A stretch of DNA of 64,000 nt, taken from an uncultured Granulosicoccaceae bacterium (GTDB lineage: Bacteria > Pseudomonadota > Gammaproteobacteria > Granulosicoccales > Granulosicoccaceae). The stretch is from contig CAKZUP010000122.1 in NCBI GenBank assembly GCA_937922945.1, forward strand, positions 1 through 64,000. The letters are read 5' to 3'. The notes under the pieces are model-generated. The model did no database searches and was not told where the DNA came from. It saw only the letters and a program-made list of their open reading frames with translations. Shown here in pieces: positions 27,175-36,196 of this stretch. Each line of letters opens with the position of its first letter. Position 1 is the first letter of the stretch. The translations under genes were made by a program, and so were the position numbers.

Positions 27175-29454
27175 ATGCTAAGCAAAGAACTGGAATTTAC
27201 ATTAAACAACGCGTTCAAGGAAGCACGTGCCAGGCGGTTCGAATTTATGACAGTGGAGCATCTGTTGCTCGCGCTGATCGATAATCCCACAGCTGCTCAG
27301 GTTCTGCGTGCGTGTGGAGGTGATCTCGATACGCTTCGCGATGAGCTCGACACCTTCGTTGAAGAGAACACACCGTTGCTCGATGAGAACGACACACGCG
27401 AGACTCAACCCACTCTTGGGTTCCAGCGCGTACTTCAACGCGCAGTCTTCCACGTGCAAAGCTCGGGTAAGAAAGAAGTTACCGGTGCTAACGTACTGGT
27501 TGCCATATTTGGTGAGCAGGATTCTCAAACGGTTTATTTGCTTAATAAGCAGAACATCACGCGTCTGGATGTTGTTAACTACATTTCCCACGGCATTGCC
27601 AAGAATTCACAGGATGAGCCCGAAGATACCGAAGAGAGCAGTGGCGAATACGGTGGCGAAGAGAGTGAATCGGATGCCAAGCCGCTAGATAAATATGCAA
27701 CAAACCTGAATGTAAAAGCACAAGCCGGTGATATCGACCCGCTTATTGGTCGTGACTTTGAAATTGAGCGTGCTTCTCAAGTTCTATGCCGTCGTCGGAA
27801 AAACAACCCATTGTTGGTGGGTGAGGCTGGTGTTGGTAAAACAGCTATCGCCGAAGGTCTTGCCAAGAAAATCGTTGATGGTGAAGTGCCAGAAGTATTG
27901 GCAGACAGCGTTATCTATTCACTCGATTTAGGCGCCTTGGTCGCTGGTACAAAATACCGCGGCGATTTTGAAAAGCGCTTGAAGAGTATTCTTACGCAAT
28001 TAAAGAAAGAGCCCGGAGCGGTGCTGTTCATCGATGAAATCCACACCATTATTGGCGCAGGTGCTGCATCTGGTGGAGTTATGGATGCATCGAACCTGAT
28101 AAAGCCCATGCTTGCATCAGGTGAATTGAAGTGCATTGGCTCCACGACCTATCAGGAATACCGAGGTATTTTTGAGAAAGATCGCGCATTATCTCGCCGA
28201 TTCCAGAAAATTGATGTCGCCGAGCCAACAATTGAGCAAACCTTTGAAATACTCAAAGGTCTTAAAACGCGTTACGAAGAATTTCACGAAGTGAAGTACT
28301 CGCAGAATGCGTTAAAAACGGCAGCAGAACTATCTGGTCGTTATATCAACGATCGATTCCTGCCTGATAAGGCCATTGACGTTATTGACGAAGCTGGTGC
28401 GAACCATCGCGTTAAGGGCACGTCGGTAAAGGGCAAAAAATCAATCACGGTTAAAGATATTGAAGCGATCATTGCCAAGATTGCTCGTATACCTGAAAAA
28501 AGTGTGTCTTCAACCGATATGGATAAATTGAAAACTCTGTCGCGCGATCTTCGCATGCTGGTGTTCGGTCAAGACGATGCTATCGATACATTAGCATCTG
28601 CAATCAAAATGTCGCGATCAGGCCTGGGGCCACAAGATAAGCCGATTGGTAGCTTTATGTTTGCTGGGCCTACAGGGGTTGGTAAAACAGAGGTGACCAA
28701 ACAACTGGCAAAGATAATGGGTATTGAGCTTATCCGTTTCGATATGTCTGAGTATATGGAGCGTCATACGGTTTCTCGACTTATTGGCGCACCTCCTGGA
28801 TACGTTGGGTTTGATCAAGGTGGTTTGTTAACCGATGCGGTTGTGCAGAATCCACATTCAGTTGTGCTGCTCGATGAAATTGAAAAAGCCCACCCGGATG
28901 TCTTTAACCTGTTATTGCAGGTTATGGATCACGGTACTTTGACAGATAACAATGGTCGTAAGGCAGATTTTCGTAACATCATCCTGATCATGACGACCAA
29001 TGCTGGTGCGGAATCGCTTTCACGTACAACCATGGGATTTACCCAGCAGGATCACGCAACCGATGGTTCGGAAGCGGTAAACAAAATGTTTTCACCTGAA
29101 TTCAGAAACCGTTTAGATTCAATCATTCAATTCAAACCACTCGATAAGAAGATTATTCTTAACGTGGTTGATAAATTTATTATTGAACTTGAAGCGCAAC
29201 TGGAAGAGAAAAACGTGTCCATCGACTTCAACTATGAAGCAAAAACATGGTTGGCTGAACACGGTTTCGACCCGCAAATGGGTGCGCGACCGATGGCACG
29301 CATTATCAGCGAAAATATCAAGAAACCGCTGGCAGATGAAATACTGTTCGGTAAACTGAGTAAAGGTGGCAAAGTGCGCGTTATTCTCGACGATAAAGGC
29401 AAGATTGCCTTTGAGTTTGAAAGCCGAGAAAGCAAGGAAGCAACGATTCAGTAA
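27175..29454 (+). CDS. clpA: ATP-dependent Clp protease ATP-binding subunit ClpA
   Basis: ClpA is the AAA+ unfoldase that feeds proteins to ClpP. It is 759 residues, the usual ClpA size. It shows the Clp_N repeat domain ([36 protein letters not shown]), an acidic linker ([19 protein letters not shown]), NBD1 with Walker A GEAGVGKT and Walker [15 protein letters not shown], and NBD2 with [17 protein letters not shown] pore loop and [15 protein letters not shown]. There is no ClpB-type middle coiled coil. The IGL/F-type loop that docks on ClpP is expected in the RTTMGF region but was not confirmed. ClpP is not in the window. Confidence 0.97.
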   Translation: MLSKELEFTLNNAFKEARARRFEFMTVEHLLLALIDNPTAAQVLRACGGDLDTLRDELDTFVEENTPLLDENDTRETQPTLGFQRVLQRAVFHVQSSGKKEVTGANVLVAIFGEQDSQTVYLLNKQNITRLDVVNYISHGIAKNSQDEPEDTEESSGEYGGEESESDAKPLDKYATNLNVKAQAGDIDPLIGRDFEIERASQVLCRRRKNNPLLVGEAGVGKTAIAEGLAKKIVDGEVPEVLADSVIYSLDLGALVAGTKYRGDFEKRLKSILTQLKKEPGAVLFIDEIHTIIGAGAASGGVMDASNLIKPMLASGELKCIGSTTYQEYRGIFEKDRALSRRFQKIDVAEPTIEQTFEILKGLKTRYEEFHEVKYSQNALKTAAELSGRYINDRFLPDKAIDVIDEAGANHRVKGTSVKGKKSITVKDIEAIIAKIARIPEKSVSSTDMDKLKTLSRDLRMLVFGQDDAIDTLASAIKMSRSGLGPQDKPIGSFMFAGPTGVGKTEVTKQLAKIMGIELIRFDMSEYMERHTVSRLIGAPPGYVGFDQGGLLTDAVVQNPHSVVLLDEIEKAHPDVFNLLLQVMDHGTLTDNNGRKADFRNIILIMTTNAGAESLSRTTMGFTQQDHATDGSEAVNKMFSPEFRNRLDSIIQFKPLDKKIILNVVDKFIIELEAQLEEKNVSIDFNYEAKTWLAEHGFDPQMGARPMARIISENIKKPLADEILFGKLSKGGKVRVILDDKGKIAFEFESRESKEATIQ

Positions 29455-29523
29455 TGAAAGCAACACAGATCAATCGTGTAATGGCGGGTTCGAGGTCATA
29501 ACAACGCATTAATTACTGTGTTT

Positions 29524-29560
29524 AAAAAGGTCGGTAAGCGTAAGCAAACCGGCCTTTTTT
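29524..29560. terminator. Bidirectional terminator between clpA and the MATE gene
   Basis: AAAAAGGTCGGT (29524-29535) pairs with ACCGGCCTTTTTT (29548-29560) with one G:T pair and a 12-base loop. The 3' arm ends in six T on the plus strand and the 5' arm gives a T run on the minus strand, so it can serve both convergent genes. Confidence 0.85.
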
Positions 29561-29603
29561 ATGTCTGCAATTTGTAGCAATTGCTAATGCACGTGTGTCG
29601 ACA

Positions 29604-31040
29604 CTAATGACCGCGATGATTCACACCAGAGGCACCATGCAAATGATGATGCAAGCGTAACTTTGACCACTTTGCATCTATCGATTTGCCTGCTTCAGCC
29701 CTTTTTAACAACCAGTTCGCAACGCCGAAAGCGATAAGCCCCGCCAACGCATTAGCTAGTGCTTGTCCCGCCAAAACTCCTTTTGCACCAAACAGTGATG
29801 AGAACAGAAAAATAAGCGGGATAGCCAAAATAAGATCGCGGCCAACGTTACTGATGGTTGCATAACCCGGGTGACGGAGCACCGTGAATATCGGATTTGC
29901 GGTTAACTGCAAGCCAAACAGAATATAAGAACCGACAATAAAGCTTGCATAGAACTTCAATAGTTCAGCTGCGGCATCATCCAGTGAAAACACATTGGCT
30001 AACCAATGGTGAATAAAAAACATAAACACGGTAATGGGAATCACGTACATCACGACAAAACGTAAGCCTGCGAACAGTGTTTCGTAAACACGATGAATTT
30101 GTTTTGCGCCAAAGTTCTGCGATGCGACAGGACCAATTGCACCACTTAAACCGTAAAGACCGGCAAACAGCACAGGCGTGATACGACCGATAACGGATGC
30201 AGCTGCTACAGCGTCGGTACCAAAGCGGGCCATTTGTGCCGTTGCGAACGCCGAGCTTATCGGTGCGCTTAAATTGGTTAACATCGCTGGCAGTGCGATG
30301 CCATTTAGCTCCTTAACATCGGTTAAAAATTTCGACCAATCCGGCGCCGCCAACAGCTTGTGCTTACGTTGAATATTGAAAAAGCCGACTCCGGCAACCA
30401 CGAATCGAGAGATCACGGACGCAATAGCGGCACCACTTAAACCAAGCCCTGCGCCGAAGATCAGAATCGGGTCCAGCACCCCATTAACAATTCCACCCCA
30501 TAAGGTTGTCCACATCGACATTCGAGGGGAGCCGACAGATCGCAGTAAGCTGTTACAGGCGAAGGCAATACCGAGAATAGGTAAGGATGCGCCAACAATT
30601 CTAAAATACGATACGGCAAGATCTAATACTTCGCCGCTTGCGCCAATCAGTGAAAGTAGGTTGGGTGCATAAACTAACGTGACAAGTGTAATGGGTATTG
30701 TCCAGCACAACGAATACATTAAGCCGTGTGTTGCCATGCGGCGAGTTCGGTCACTGTATTCTGATGTGCCATCTGATGAACGCAGGTCTTTATCTGCGCC
30801 GATGGTTTGAGACACAATGGTCGAGACAGCAACCGATATACCGATACATGCAGATGCGCCAAGAAAAAGTCCCAAGCCGGCAAAACCAATGGCCGCTGCC
30901 AACGATGATTCTCCCAACAGGGAGATAAAAAACATATCCACAAGGTCGACGATAAAAATCGCGAACAAACCCACAGCCGACGTCATTGATAATTCGGTAA
31001 CGTGCTTGAAGATTGGCCCTTCAGTGTAACTGGCACTCAT
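29604..31040 (-). CDS. MATE-family multidrug/toxin efflux transporter
   Basis: This inner-membrane protein of 478 residues has twelve predicted helices in two MatE repeats (PF01554). It starts with PIFKHVTELSMTSAVGLFAIFIVDLVDMFFIS and has GSPRMSMWTTLWGGIVNGVLDPILIF, then FGTDAVAAASVIGRI and SQNFGAKQIHRVYE in the second half. Such proteins export cationic compounds in exchange for Na+ or H+. The C-terminus is a histidine-rich tail (HHHLHGASGVNHRGH). CAGGAATTCAA gives a fair ribosome-binding site. It is the second gene of an operon, 13 bp behind the Kef-like antiporter. Confidence 0.9.
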   Translation of the reverse strand: MSASYTEGPIFKHVTELSMTSAVGLFAIFIVDLVDMFFISLLGESSLAAAIGFAGLGLFLGASACIGISVAVSTIVSQTIGADKDLRSSDGTSEYSDRTRRMATHGLMYSLCWTIPITLVTLVYAPNLLSLIGASGEVLDLAVSYFRIVGASLPILGIAFACNSLLRSVGSPRMSMWTTLWGGIVNGVLDPILIFGAGLGLSGAAIASVISRFVVAGVGFFNIQRKHKLLAAPDWSKFLTDVKELNGIALPAMLTNLSAPISSAFATAQMARFGTDAVAAASVIGRITPVLFAGLYGLSGAIGPVASQNFGAKQIHRVYETLFAGLRFVVMYVIPITVFMFFIHHWLANVFSLDDAAAELLKFYASFIVGSYILFGLQLTANPIFTVLRHPGYATISNVGRDLILAIPLIFLFSSLFGAKGVLAGQALANALAGLIAFGVANWLLKRAEAGKSIDAKWSKLRLHHHLHGASGVNHRGH

Positions 31041-31053
31041 TTGAATTCCTGAG

Positions 31054-32985
31054 CTACGTCGCTTTCGGCTCTGCGCTGTTATCCAACTCAGGCTTCGGCT
31101 CGCTCAAGGTCTCATTTTCCCGAATAATATCCTGAAGATTCTGTTTGCCTTGAACAACTTGTTCTTGCAGCGGCATGAGCTCCCGTACTTTTTGCAGGTA
31201 TGCCGGATTCTCGCCGATAGGTACACCGGGTTTGTACGTCTCGGCCACCTCGCGAATAATGTACCGATCGAATTCAACGAATCGATCTATTTTCTGTTGA
31301 GCATCATTCAATGGAATATCGAGCGCTTCCAGGGCCGAACGGGCCGCTCGAGTGGCGCTGTCAAACGTGTCGCGAATAATGTCAGCGGCACCTGCAGCAT
31401 ACAGATCATAGACATGATGTCGATTCAGTGCGCGGGCAATAATATGAACATGTGGGTAGTTTTCTTTAACGTATTTAACCACCCCAGTGATTTGCTCTTC
31501 ATCATCGATTGCAACAACGAGTATGTGCGCCTGATCGATACCGGCAGCATGCAATAGGTCGGGTCGGGTGGCATCTCCATAAAAGGCTTTGATGCCTAAC
31601 TTTCGAAATGTTTCCAAGTGTTTTGCATTGTAGTCGACCACCACCGTGTTATGCCCGGACGCCGTCAGAATGCGATTGATCACACTGCCGAACCGACCGA
31701 TACCGGCAATGACGATGTTGGCGTGCTCATCAATGATATCGGCTGGTTGATCGGAGTCGGAGGCGGAAAATCGGGGTGCTATGAACTTATCAAAAACGAT
31801 AAACAGTGCAGGAGTTAGCAGCATGGATAAAGCGACAACTAGCAATAGTTTGTCGGCGATGGATTCGGGAATAACTTTGTTAGCCACCGTAAAGCTGAGT
31901 AGGACGAAACCGAATTCCCCGGCCTGCGCCAAACTTAATGAGAATAACCAACGGTTGCTGCCACCGATTTTGAAAACCAGACTCAAGACAAATAGCACCA
32001 TCGCTTTGAGCGCGATTAAACCGACCGTAAGCCCGATGATCAAGCCGACATTTTCTGCCAGCAAAGTAAAATTTATAGAGGCGCCAACAGTAATAAAGAA
32101 CAAGCCAAGCAGTAAGCCTTTGAAAGGATCGATGTCGCTCTCAAGTTCATGTCTGAATTCGCTGGTGGCTAAAACCACACCCGCCAGAAATGTTCCGAGT
32201 GCCGGAGAGAGCCCGACAAGAGTCATTAACAAAGCTATTCCAACCACCAGCATCAGCGCTGCTGCCACAAATATTTCGCGTAAGTTTGCCATTGCTATAT
32301 AGCGGAACAATGGCCGGACTAAATAGTGGCCGCCCAGAATCACTGCTGCTATTGCAGCGATGGTAATAATTGTTCTCTGCCAACCGTTAACGTGCTCAAC
32401 CAGACTAACACCGGCCCCATGACCGTCTGCCTCAGCAGCAGAACCAACCGCCGATGCTGTGTCCATTAGTTCCGGCATGGCCAGTAGCGGAATTAACGCA
32501 AGCATGGGTATAACGGCAATGTCCTGAAACAGGAGTACTGAAAACCCGGCCTGCCCACCGTCTGATTTCATCAGGCCTTTTTCATTCAGGGTTTGCAGCA
32601 CAATGGCTGTGGAAGATAAACACAACACGAGGCCAATGGCGAGGGAGATGGTGAACGGGAGACCAAACAACATGGCAATAGCCGTGACCAGTCCTGCCGT
32701 TAATACGACTTGAAGTCCGCCTAAGCCTAATAACCGATTACGCATTTGCCAAAGCATCCGCGGTTCGAGTTCCAGGCCGACGAGAAAGAGCATCATCACC
32801 ACGCCGAACTCTGCAATATGCTGGATTGCAACAACATCGATATGCAACGCATACAGAACAGGACTGATCACAATTCCGGCGATAAGGTAACCCAGTACGG
32901 AGCCCAGACCGAACCGGGCTGCCACAGGAACAGCAATCACACCTGCGATTAAAAAGAGAAAGGCAACCAGAAGTAGATTCGACAT
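31054..32985 (-). CDS. CPA2 cation:proton antiporter, KefB/KefC-like
   Basis: The product is 643 residues. The N-terminal 390 residues form a Na/H exchanger fold of about twelve helices (PVAARFGLGSVLGYLIAGI, GVVMMLFLVGLELEPRMLW, LCLSSTAIVLQTL, GLSPALGTFLAGVVLATS). A TrkA-N/RCK domain follows, with the NAD-type motif VIAGIGRFGSVINRIL and the GDATRPDLLHAAGID segment used by Kef channels to sense glutathione adducts. A charged tail of about 100 residues ends the protein. It likely exports K+ in exchange for H+. No KefF/KefG ancillary oxidoreductase gene is next to it. It is first in an operon with the MATE transporter; AAAGGAA precedes the ATG. Confidence 0.92.
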   Translation of the reverse strand: MSNLLLVAFLFLIAGVIAVPVAARFGLGSVLGYLIAGIVISPVLYALHIDVVAIQHIAEFGVVMMLFLVGLELEPRMLWQMRNRLLGLGGLQVVLTAGLVTAIAMLFGLPFTISLAIGLVLCLSSTAIVLQTLNEKGLMKSDGGQAGFSVLLFQDIAVIPMLALIPLLAMPELMDTASAVGSAAEADGHGAGVSLVEHVNGWQRTIITIAAIAAVILGGHYLVRPLFRYIAMANLREIFVAAALMLVVGIALLMTLVGLSPALGTFLAGVVLATSEFRHELESDIDPFKGLLLGLFFITVGASINFTLLAENVGLIIGLTVGLIALKAMVLFVLSLVFKIGGSNRWLFSLSLAQAGEFGFVLLSFTVANKVIPESIADKLLLVVALSMLLTPALFIVFDKFIAPRFSASDSDQPADIIDEHANIVIAGIGRFGSVINRILTASGHNTVVVDYNAKHLETFRKLGIKAFYGDATRPDLLHAAGIDQAHILVVAIDDEEQITGVVKYVKENYPHVHIIARALNRHHVYDLYAAGAADIIRDTFDSATRAARSALEALDIPLNDAQQKIDRFVEFDRYIIREVAETYKPGVPIGENPAYLQKVRELMPLQEQVVQGKQNLQDIIRENETLSEPKPELDNSAEPKAT

Positions 32986-33126
32986 GCGGGCAAATTCCTT
33001 TGGAGCTTGTGCTCAACAGAATGCGTGTGTCTTTTTAGTGTACCGAATCGACTGTTATCTCGATACTAGTACCGTTTGTTCAGCAAGTGCTTCTACAAGC
33101 CGTTGCGCATTTAACGCCTGAATTTT

Positions 33127-33756
33127 TTAGCGCCCAAGCTTCTCTCTGATCTTTGATAAATCAATTTGGTCGCGATTTTTTAACGCCTGATTTATTTTTC
33201 GTTGTCCGTCTGAGGAGAGCGCTTTTCGTCGCGCAGTTTCTATCTTGTCGGCACTGAGCGTTTTTCCGGTTTTGGTTTGAATCGCATTTTGGATTGCTGA
33301 GGTTGGAGCATTGCGGAGTGCTTCCCGCGCTTGCATCGGATTGATGTCGCCGGGATTGAGTTGGCCGTTTTTTAATGAATCATTTAATACACTGCGGCTA
33401 TTGCCCGGTAGAACCTCAAAAATATTAGTGCTTCGATTGGTAGTCGCGGTCTGCCGTGATGAGTTTGTCAGGTCTACAGAGTTTCGTTTGCCGACCGCAT
33501 GGGAAATTAATGCTTTGTCGAGCAAAAACAAAATAGCTAGCCCGATAGCAATACCTGCCAGCAACAGGATTAATGGCCAGCGTACCCATTTGAAGCGCTG
33601 CTTTTGTGCTGTCTGGCGTGTGCCGAAGATGGCTTCTTGTGGTTGAATATCGAGCACCTTGTAATCGCCTAGCGTTATGTGTTCGCAATGTTGACGGTCG
33701 CGTAAGCGTACGACGCAATAGCGTCTGCATGCCGAAGCCGGTTTGTTCGTCGCCAA
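33127..33756 (-). CDS. Unknown single-pass membrane protein
   Basis: The product is 209 residues from TTG 33756, with no family recognised. An N-terminal region with three cysteines (ASACRRYC, RQHCEH) and LGDYKVLDIQPQEAIF leads to one membrane helix (WPLILLLAGIAIGLAILFLL at about 58-77). A 130-residue polar, asparagine/glutamine-rich C-terminal part follows, with likely helical segments (ARRKALSSDGQRKINQALKNRDQIDLSKIREKLG). The topology suggests cytoplasmic N-terminus and periplasmic C-terminus. The proposed TTG start overlaps the T tract of the infA terminator, so translation may begin later, for example at GTG 33657 (codon 34). It is followed by 70 bp and then the Kef-like gene's promoter region. 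The frame is real by length and composition, the start is not secure. Confidence 0.65.
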   Translation of the reverse strand: MATNKPASACRRYCVVRLRDRQHCEHITLGDYKVLDIQPQEAIFGTRQTAQKQRFKWVRWPLILLLAGIAIGLAILFLLDKALISHAVGKRNSVDLTNSSRQTATTNRSTNIFEVLPGNSRSVLNDSLKNGQLNPGDINPMQAREALRNAPTSAIQNAIQTKTGKTLSADKIETARRKALSSDGQRKINQALKNRDQIDLSKIREKLGR

Positions 33757-33779
33757 AAACGAAAAAGGCCGGCGACCTT
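33755..33779 (-). terminator. Intrinsic terminator downstream of infA
   Basis: On the minus strand AAGGTC (plus 33774-33779) pairs with GGCCTT (plus 33765-33770) around a three-base loop and is followed by TTTCGTTTTT. It is the first good terminator after infA, 206 bp past its stop. Confidence 0.7.
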
Positions 33780-33894
33780 AAAAGAGGGCGATACTTATGT
33801 TCAGTTTGCTAACCGGTATGACGCTGGTTTTATACGGGAGTGAGCGCTCGTTTAATAGTGTTACTGAACTGGTCGCTTTGACTAAACGCATAAA

Positions 33895-33995
33895 CTAGCG
33901 GCTACAAATGCAAACTTGCACTACAAACCTACATTACAAACTTACACTACAAGGCAAGTAACTACAAAGCTAGCGGCTACAAAACTAGCGGCTAC
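33895..33995 (-). repeat. Degenerate tandem array that includes the last codons of infA
   Basis: Three copies of CTAGCGGCTAC lie at 33895-33905, 33970-33980 and 33985-33995. The last one is the end of infA itself (its stop codon and the three codons before it, read on the minus strand). Between the outer copies are further CTACAAA/TTACAAA-ended units of 12-15 bp (around 33909-33968). Read on the minus strand, the array is a TTTGTAG-led repeat running out of the infA coding end into its 3' untranslated region. Confidence 0.85.
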
Positions 33996-34203
33996 GGTAA
34001 GTGATACGGCCTTTGGAAAGGTCGTAGGGAGTCATTTGCACGGTGACCTTGTCACCGGTGAGAATACGGATGTAGTGCTTGCGCATTTTTCCAGAAATAT
34101 GCGCCGTGACGACGTGTCCGTTCTCTAATTCGACTCTGAACATGGTGTTTGGCAGGGTGTCTATGACAGTCCCTTCCATTTCTATGGGTTCTTCTTTTGG
34201 CAT
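33985..34203 (-). CDS. infA: Translation initiation factor IF-1
   Basis: IF-1 is a 72-residue OB-fold protein that occupies the ribosomal A site during initiation. The product is 72 residues, [56 protein letters not shown]... The [13 protein letters not shown] and KMRKHYIRI segments and the terminal GRITYRSR are conserved. The start has no strong Shine-Dalgarno. It is divergent from the DUF1249 gene. A repeat array begins inside its last four codons. Confidence 0.98.
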   Translation of the reverse strand: MPKEEPIEMEGTVIDTLPNTMFRVELENGHVVTAHISGKMRKHYIRILTGDKVTVQMTPYDLSKGRITYRSR

Positions 34204-34411
34204 GAAATCTCGGTTAAGCCGTTGTTACTTTGTCCTATTATCGCACATCGTTCGCCGTGGCAAACGCTTATCAATCAATAAACAGTTAAATACTGCGATA
34301 ACTTGGAAATTTTGGGGGCAAATTCGGCAAAATCAAGGCAATAAGTCTGCCGGAGCAGCTCGCATTAGTAAAATTAAAGGATTGTACTTACCGCGTACGC
34401 ACACCATAATA

Positions 34412-34924
34412 ATGAGCGATGGACAGACCAGTCACTTAACCATGCAAGATACGCTGTTATTGCGGCCCAAAACCTCAGGCCGTTTCAATTCGTTGATGGA
34501 ATTGTATGAGAACAACTACATGCTCATACGCCTGCTTGCGCCTGGATTAAAGAGCTACAAGCGTGGCAGTTATATATCGAAGCCGGAAGGGTTGCTGCCG
34601 TTGGAGCTTAGCGACATTGAACATAACCGCTATACAACAACATTTAAACTGACATACCTGTTTTCTTCCAGCTCCCGCCACGACCGTGAACCGGATTTAA
34701 CCGTTCGTTTGTATCACGATGCAAGAACGTGTGAAGTGATGAGTGGACTCATACCATCGATGAAAACAGAATCCCGCCGCACAAGAGACCTTGATGATGG
34801 CTATCGGTTAAACCGATTTCTGCATAAGTGGGTGAGCTATTGTTTGCGGCAGGGTCATGGGTTCGAACACACTACAAACCCGCACCGAAATTCAGATTGC
34901 GAAGAGAGTCAGGTTACCGCCTGA
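34412..34924 (+). CDS. DUF1249 (YqiB-like) protein
   Basis: The product is 170 residues from ATG 34412. The frame stays open back to 34079, but that part runs antisense through infA and has no family similarity. The family pattern is clear: a short N-terminal LMELYENNYMLIRLLAPGL, then ELSDIEHNRYTTTFKLTYLF, DLTVRLYHDARTCEVMS, and LNRFLHKWVSYCLRQGHG, colinear with E. coli YqiB. Its function is not known. DUF1249 genes often sit near cpdA or nudF in other gammaproteobacteria, but not here. The stop codon lies inside the first unit of a 13-bp tandem repeat. Confidence 0.88.
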   Translation: MSDGQTSHLTMQDTLLLRPKTSGRFNSLMELYENNYMLIRLLAPGLKSYKRGSYISKPEGLLPLELSDIEHNRYTTTFKLTYLFSSSSRHDREPDLTVRLYHDARTCEVMSGLIPSMKTESRRTRDLDDGYRLNRFLHKWVSYCLRQGHGFEHTTNPHRNSDCEESQVTA

Positions 34925-34971
34925 ACTTACCGACTGAACTTACCGACTGATCTCAGCAACTGATCTCAACG
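34921..34971 (+). repeat. 13-bp tandem repeat over the DUF1249 stop codon
   Basis: Two exact copies of CTGAACTTACCGA (34921-34933, 34934-34946) are followed by two diverged copies, CTGATCTCAGCAA (34947-34959) and CTGATCTCAACG (34960-34971). The TGA of the first unit is the stop codon of the DUF1249 gene. Confidence 0.9.
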
Positions 34972-35092
34972 TCTACGCTCACCGCCTAATCAACAACCAG
35001 AGCAACGCATTCATATGCGCTTGCTCAGACATCCCTCACCATGCAGCGATTTGGTTAATCAGCTGGTTAAGCATTTGGATGAAACAACGCGG

Positions 35093-35743
35093 CTAATTAA
35101 CGCAGTATTGGTCGTAGCTGCGTTGATAGCGAGCCATGGCGACAACGGTATTGTCCATGTCTTCGGGCTCCAGCTTCGAACGCAAACGTTGTTCCAGCGA
35201 TAGAACTCGTTTACTCAGGTCTTGGCATTGTCTACGCTTGTTATCAGAGTAGATGGCTTGCAAGTCTTGTTCGCCATCAGGTGCCGATACGGTTGGCTGT
35301 GCTGCAGGGGTTGGCATGCTTCGGGTAATACCAGGGCTGGTTTCCGGTGCGTACGTCAGTTTTTGTGTCGCAATCGCGGCTGCCGGTCGCGTCGTTATCG
35401 GTGTTTCATTGATTCGCGCTTGGGTTGTGTCGGTATCGTGTTCAGACGTAGCAAGAATCGACGGCGTGCTCCGCTCAATTTGCGGCTCTTGCCCAGATTG
35501 CGCTAGATTGCCGCCTGTAGGATTGCCGCCGATGGCATCAACCTCTTTGTATTCCACGCCGTTTGCGGGCTTGTTCGGTGAGAATGTAATTGAACCATCC
35601 GGCTCCACCCATCGATACAGCTTTTCCGCCAATAAACTGTGGCTGCTGAGCAGCATCGTGCCCAATAAAAGGCATTTTAGTGCGGCGCGGTTGAGTACTA
35701 CACCTTTTAACTGCAAAATAATGCAGAATAACTGTCGATTCAT
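35093..35743 (-). CDS. DUF4124 domain-containing exported protein
   Basis: The product is 216 residues from ATG 35743. A hydrophobic signal segment (NRAALKCLLLGTMLLSSHSLLA) is preceded by an extra 17 residues, so the true start may be later. The mature N-terminus KLYRWVEPDGSITFSPNKP is the DUF4124 motif (YRWVDExGxVxFSD), common in gammaproteobacterial periplasmic proteins of unknown role. A low-complexity linker rich in P, A and T follows (110-150). The C-terminal 60 residues have heptad-like charge pattern and two cysteines (RRQCQDL, DQYCVN). It is divergent from crcB with a 48-bp gap. Confidence 0.82.
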   Translation of the reverse strand: MNRQLFCIILQLKGVVLNRAALKCLLLGTMLLSSHSLLAEKLYRWVEPDGSITFSPNKPANGVEYKEVDAIGGNPTGGNLAQSGQEPQIERSTPSILATSEHDTDTTQARINETPITTRPAAAIATQKLTYAPETSPGITRSMPTPAAQPTVSAPDGEQDLQAIYSDNKRRQCQDLSKRVLSLEQRLRSKLEPEDMDNTVVAMARYQRSYDQYCVN

Positions 35744-35791
35744 TGTTATACCGTTTTGCGATAGAGTCCACGAAACCAGAATGCAAGCTCA

Positions 35792-36181
35792 ATGCCTATG
35801 ACTTCATTAGCATCGTTTATAAGTGTAGCTGCCGGTGGTGCAATTGGTGCGTCTTTACGATTCGGTGTGTCTGTCTGGCTGGCACCGGCGTCAAAATTCC
35901 CGTTACCCACGCTAATGGTCAATGTGCTTGGCTGCTTTTTCGCCGGAATGGTCGCGACTGTCTTATTGTCTAAATCGCCTGATTCAGCCAATGCTCAGTT
36001 ATTCGTCATAACTGGCTTACTCGGTGGATTCACCACATTTTCAGCTTTTTCTCTTGAAACCCTGCGATTTTTCGAAGCTGGGAACAGCGGATTGGCGTTG
36101 CTGAATGTTGTCGCTAATGTCGCGGGTAGTTTGCTTGCTGTGGTGTTTGGTTGGTGGCTGGCTCGAAGCTTTTTGCTGTGA
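35792..36181 (+). CDS. crcB: Fluoride ion channel CrcB/Fluc
   Basis: CrcB (Fluc) is a small membrane channel that lets fluoride leave the cytoplasm and forms antiparallel dimers. The product is 129 residues with four helices: SVAAGGAIGASLRFGVSVWLA, TLMVNVLGCFFAGMVATVLL (with the pore asparagine), ITGLLGGFTTFSAFSLETLRF (phenylalanine-box GGFTTFSAFSLE), and ALLNVVANVAGSLLAVVFGWWLA. ATG 35792 and ATG 35798 are both possible. No fluoride riboswitch was recognised upstream. A 125-bp inverted-repeat element follows the stop. Confidence 0.95.
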   Translation: MPMTSLASFISVAAGGAIGASLRFGVSVWLAPASKFPLPTLMVNVLGCFFAGMVATVLLSKSPDSANAQLFVITGLLGGFTTFSAFSLETLRFFEAGNSGLALLNVVANVAGSLLAVVFGWWLARSFLL

Positions 36182-36196
36182 TGCCCAGCCCGTGAC

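Noticed and set aside
31781-32302. 173-codon frame antisense to the Kef-like antiporter
   Set aside because: It is a mirror of hydrophobic codons in a clear membrane transporter gene, with no start signal or family match.
34079-34411. Upstream extension of the DUF1249 frame through infA
   Set aside because: It runs antisense through the essential infA gene, and family similarity begins only after ATG 34412.
33895-34971. CRISPR array
   Set aside because: Repeat units are 13-15 bp, directly adjacent and without unique spacers; no cas gene is present.
35744-35791. Fluoride riboswitch before crcB
   Set aside because: The gap is only 48 bp and does not show the crcB-motif pseudoknot elements.
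35253-35801. 182-codon frame antisense to the DUF4124 gene and overlapping the crcB start
   Set aside because: The DUF4124 motif and signal peptide support the minus strand, and the frame would run into crcB.
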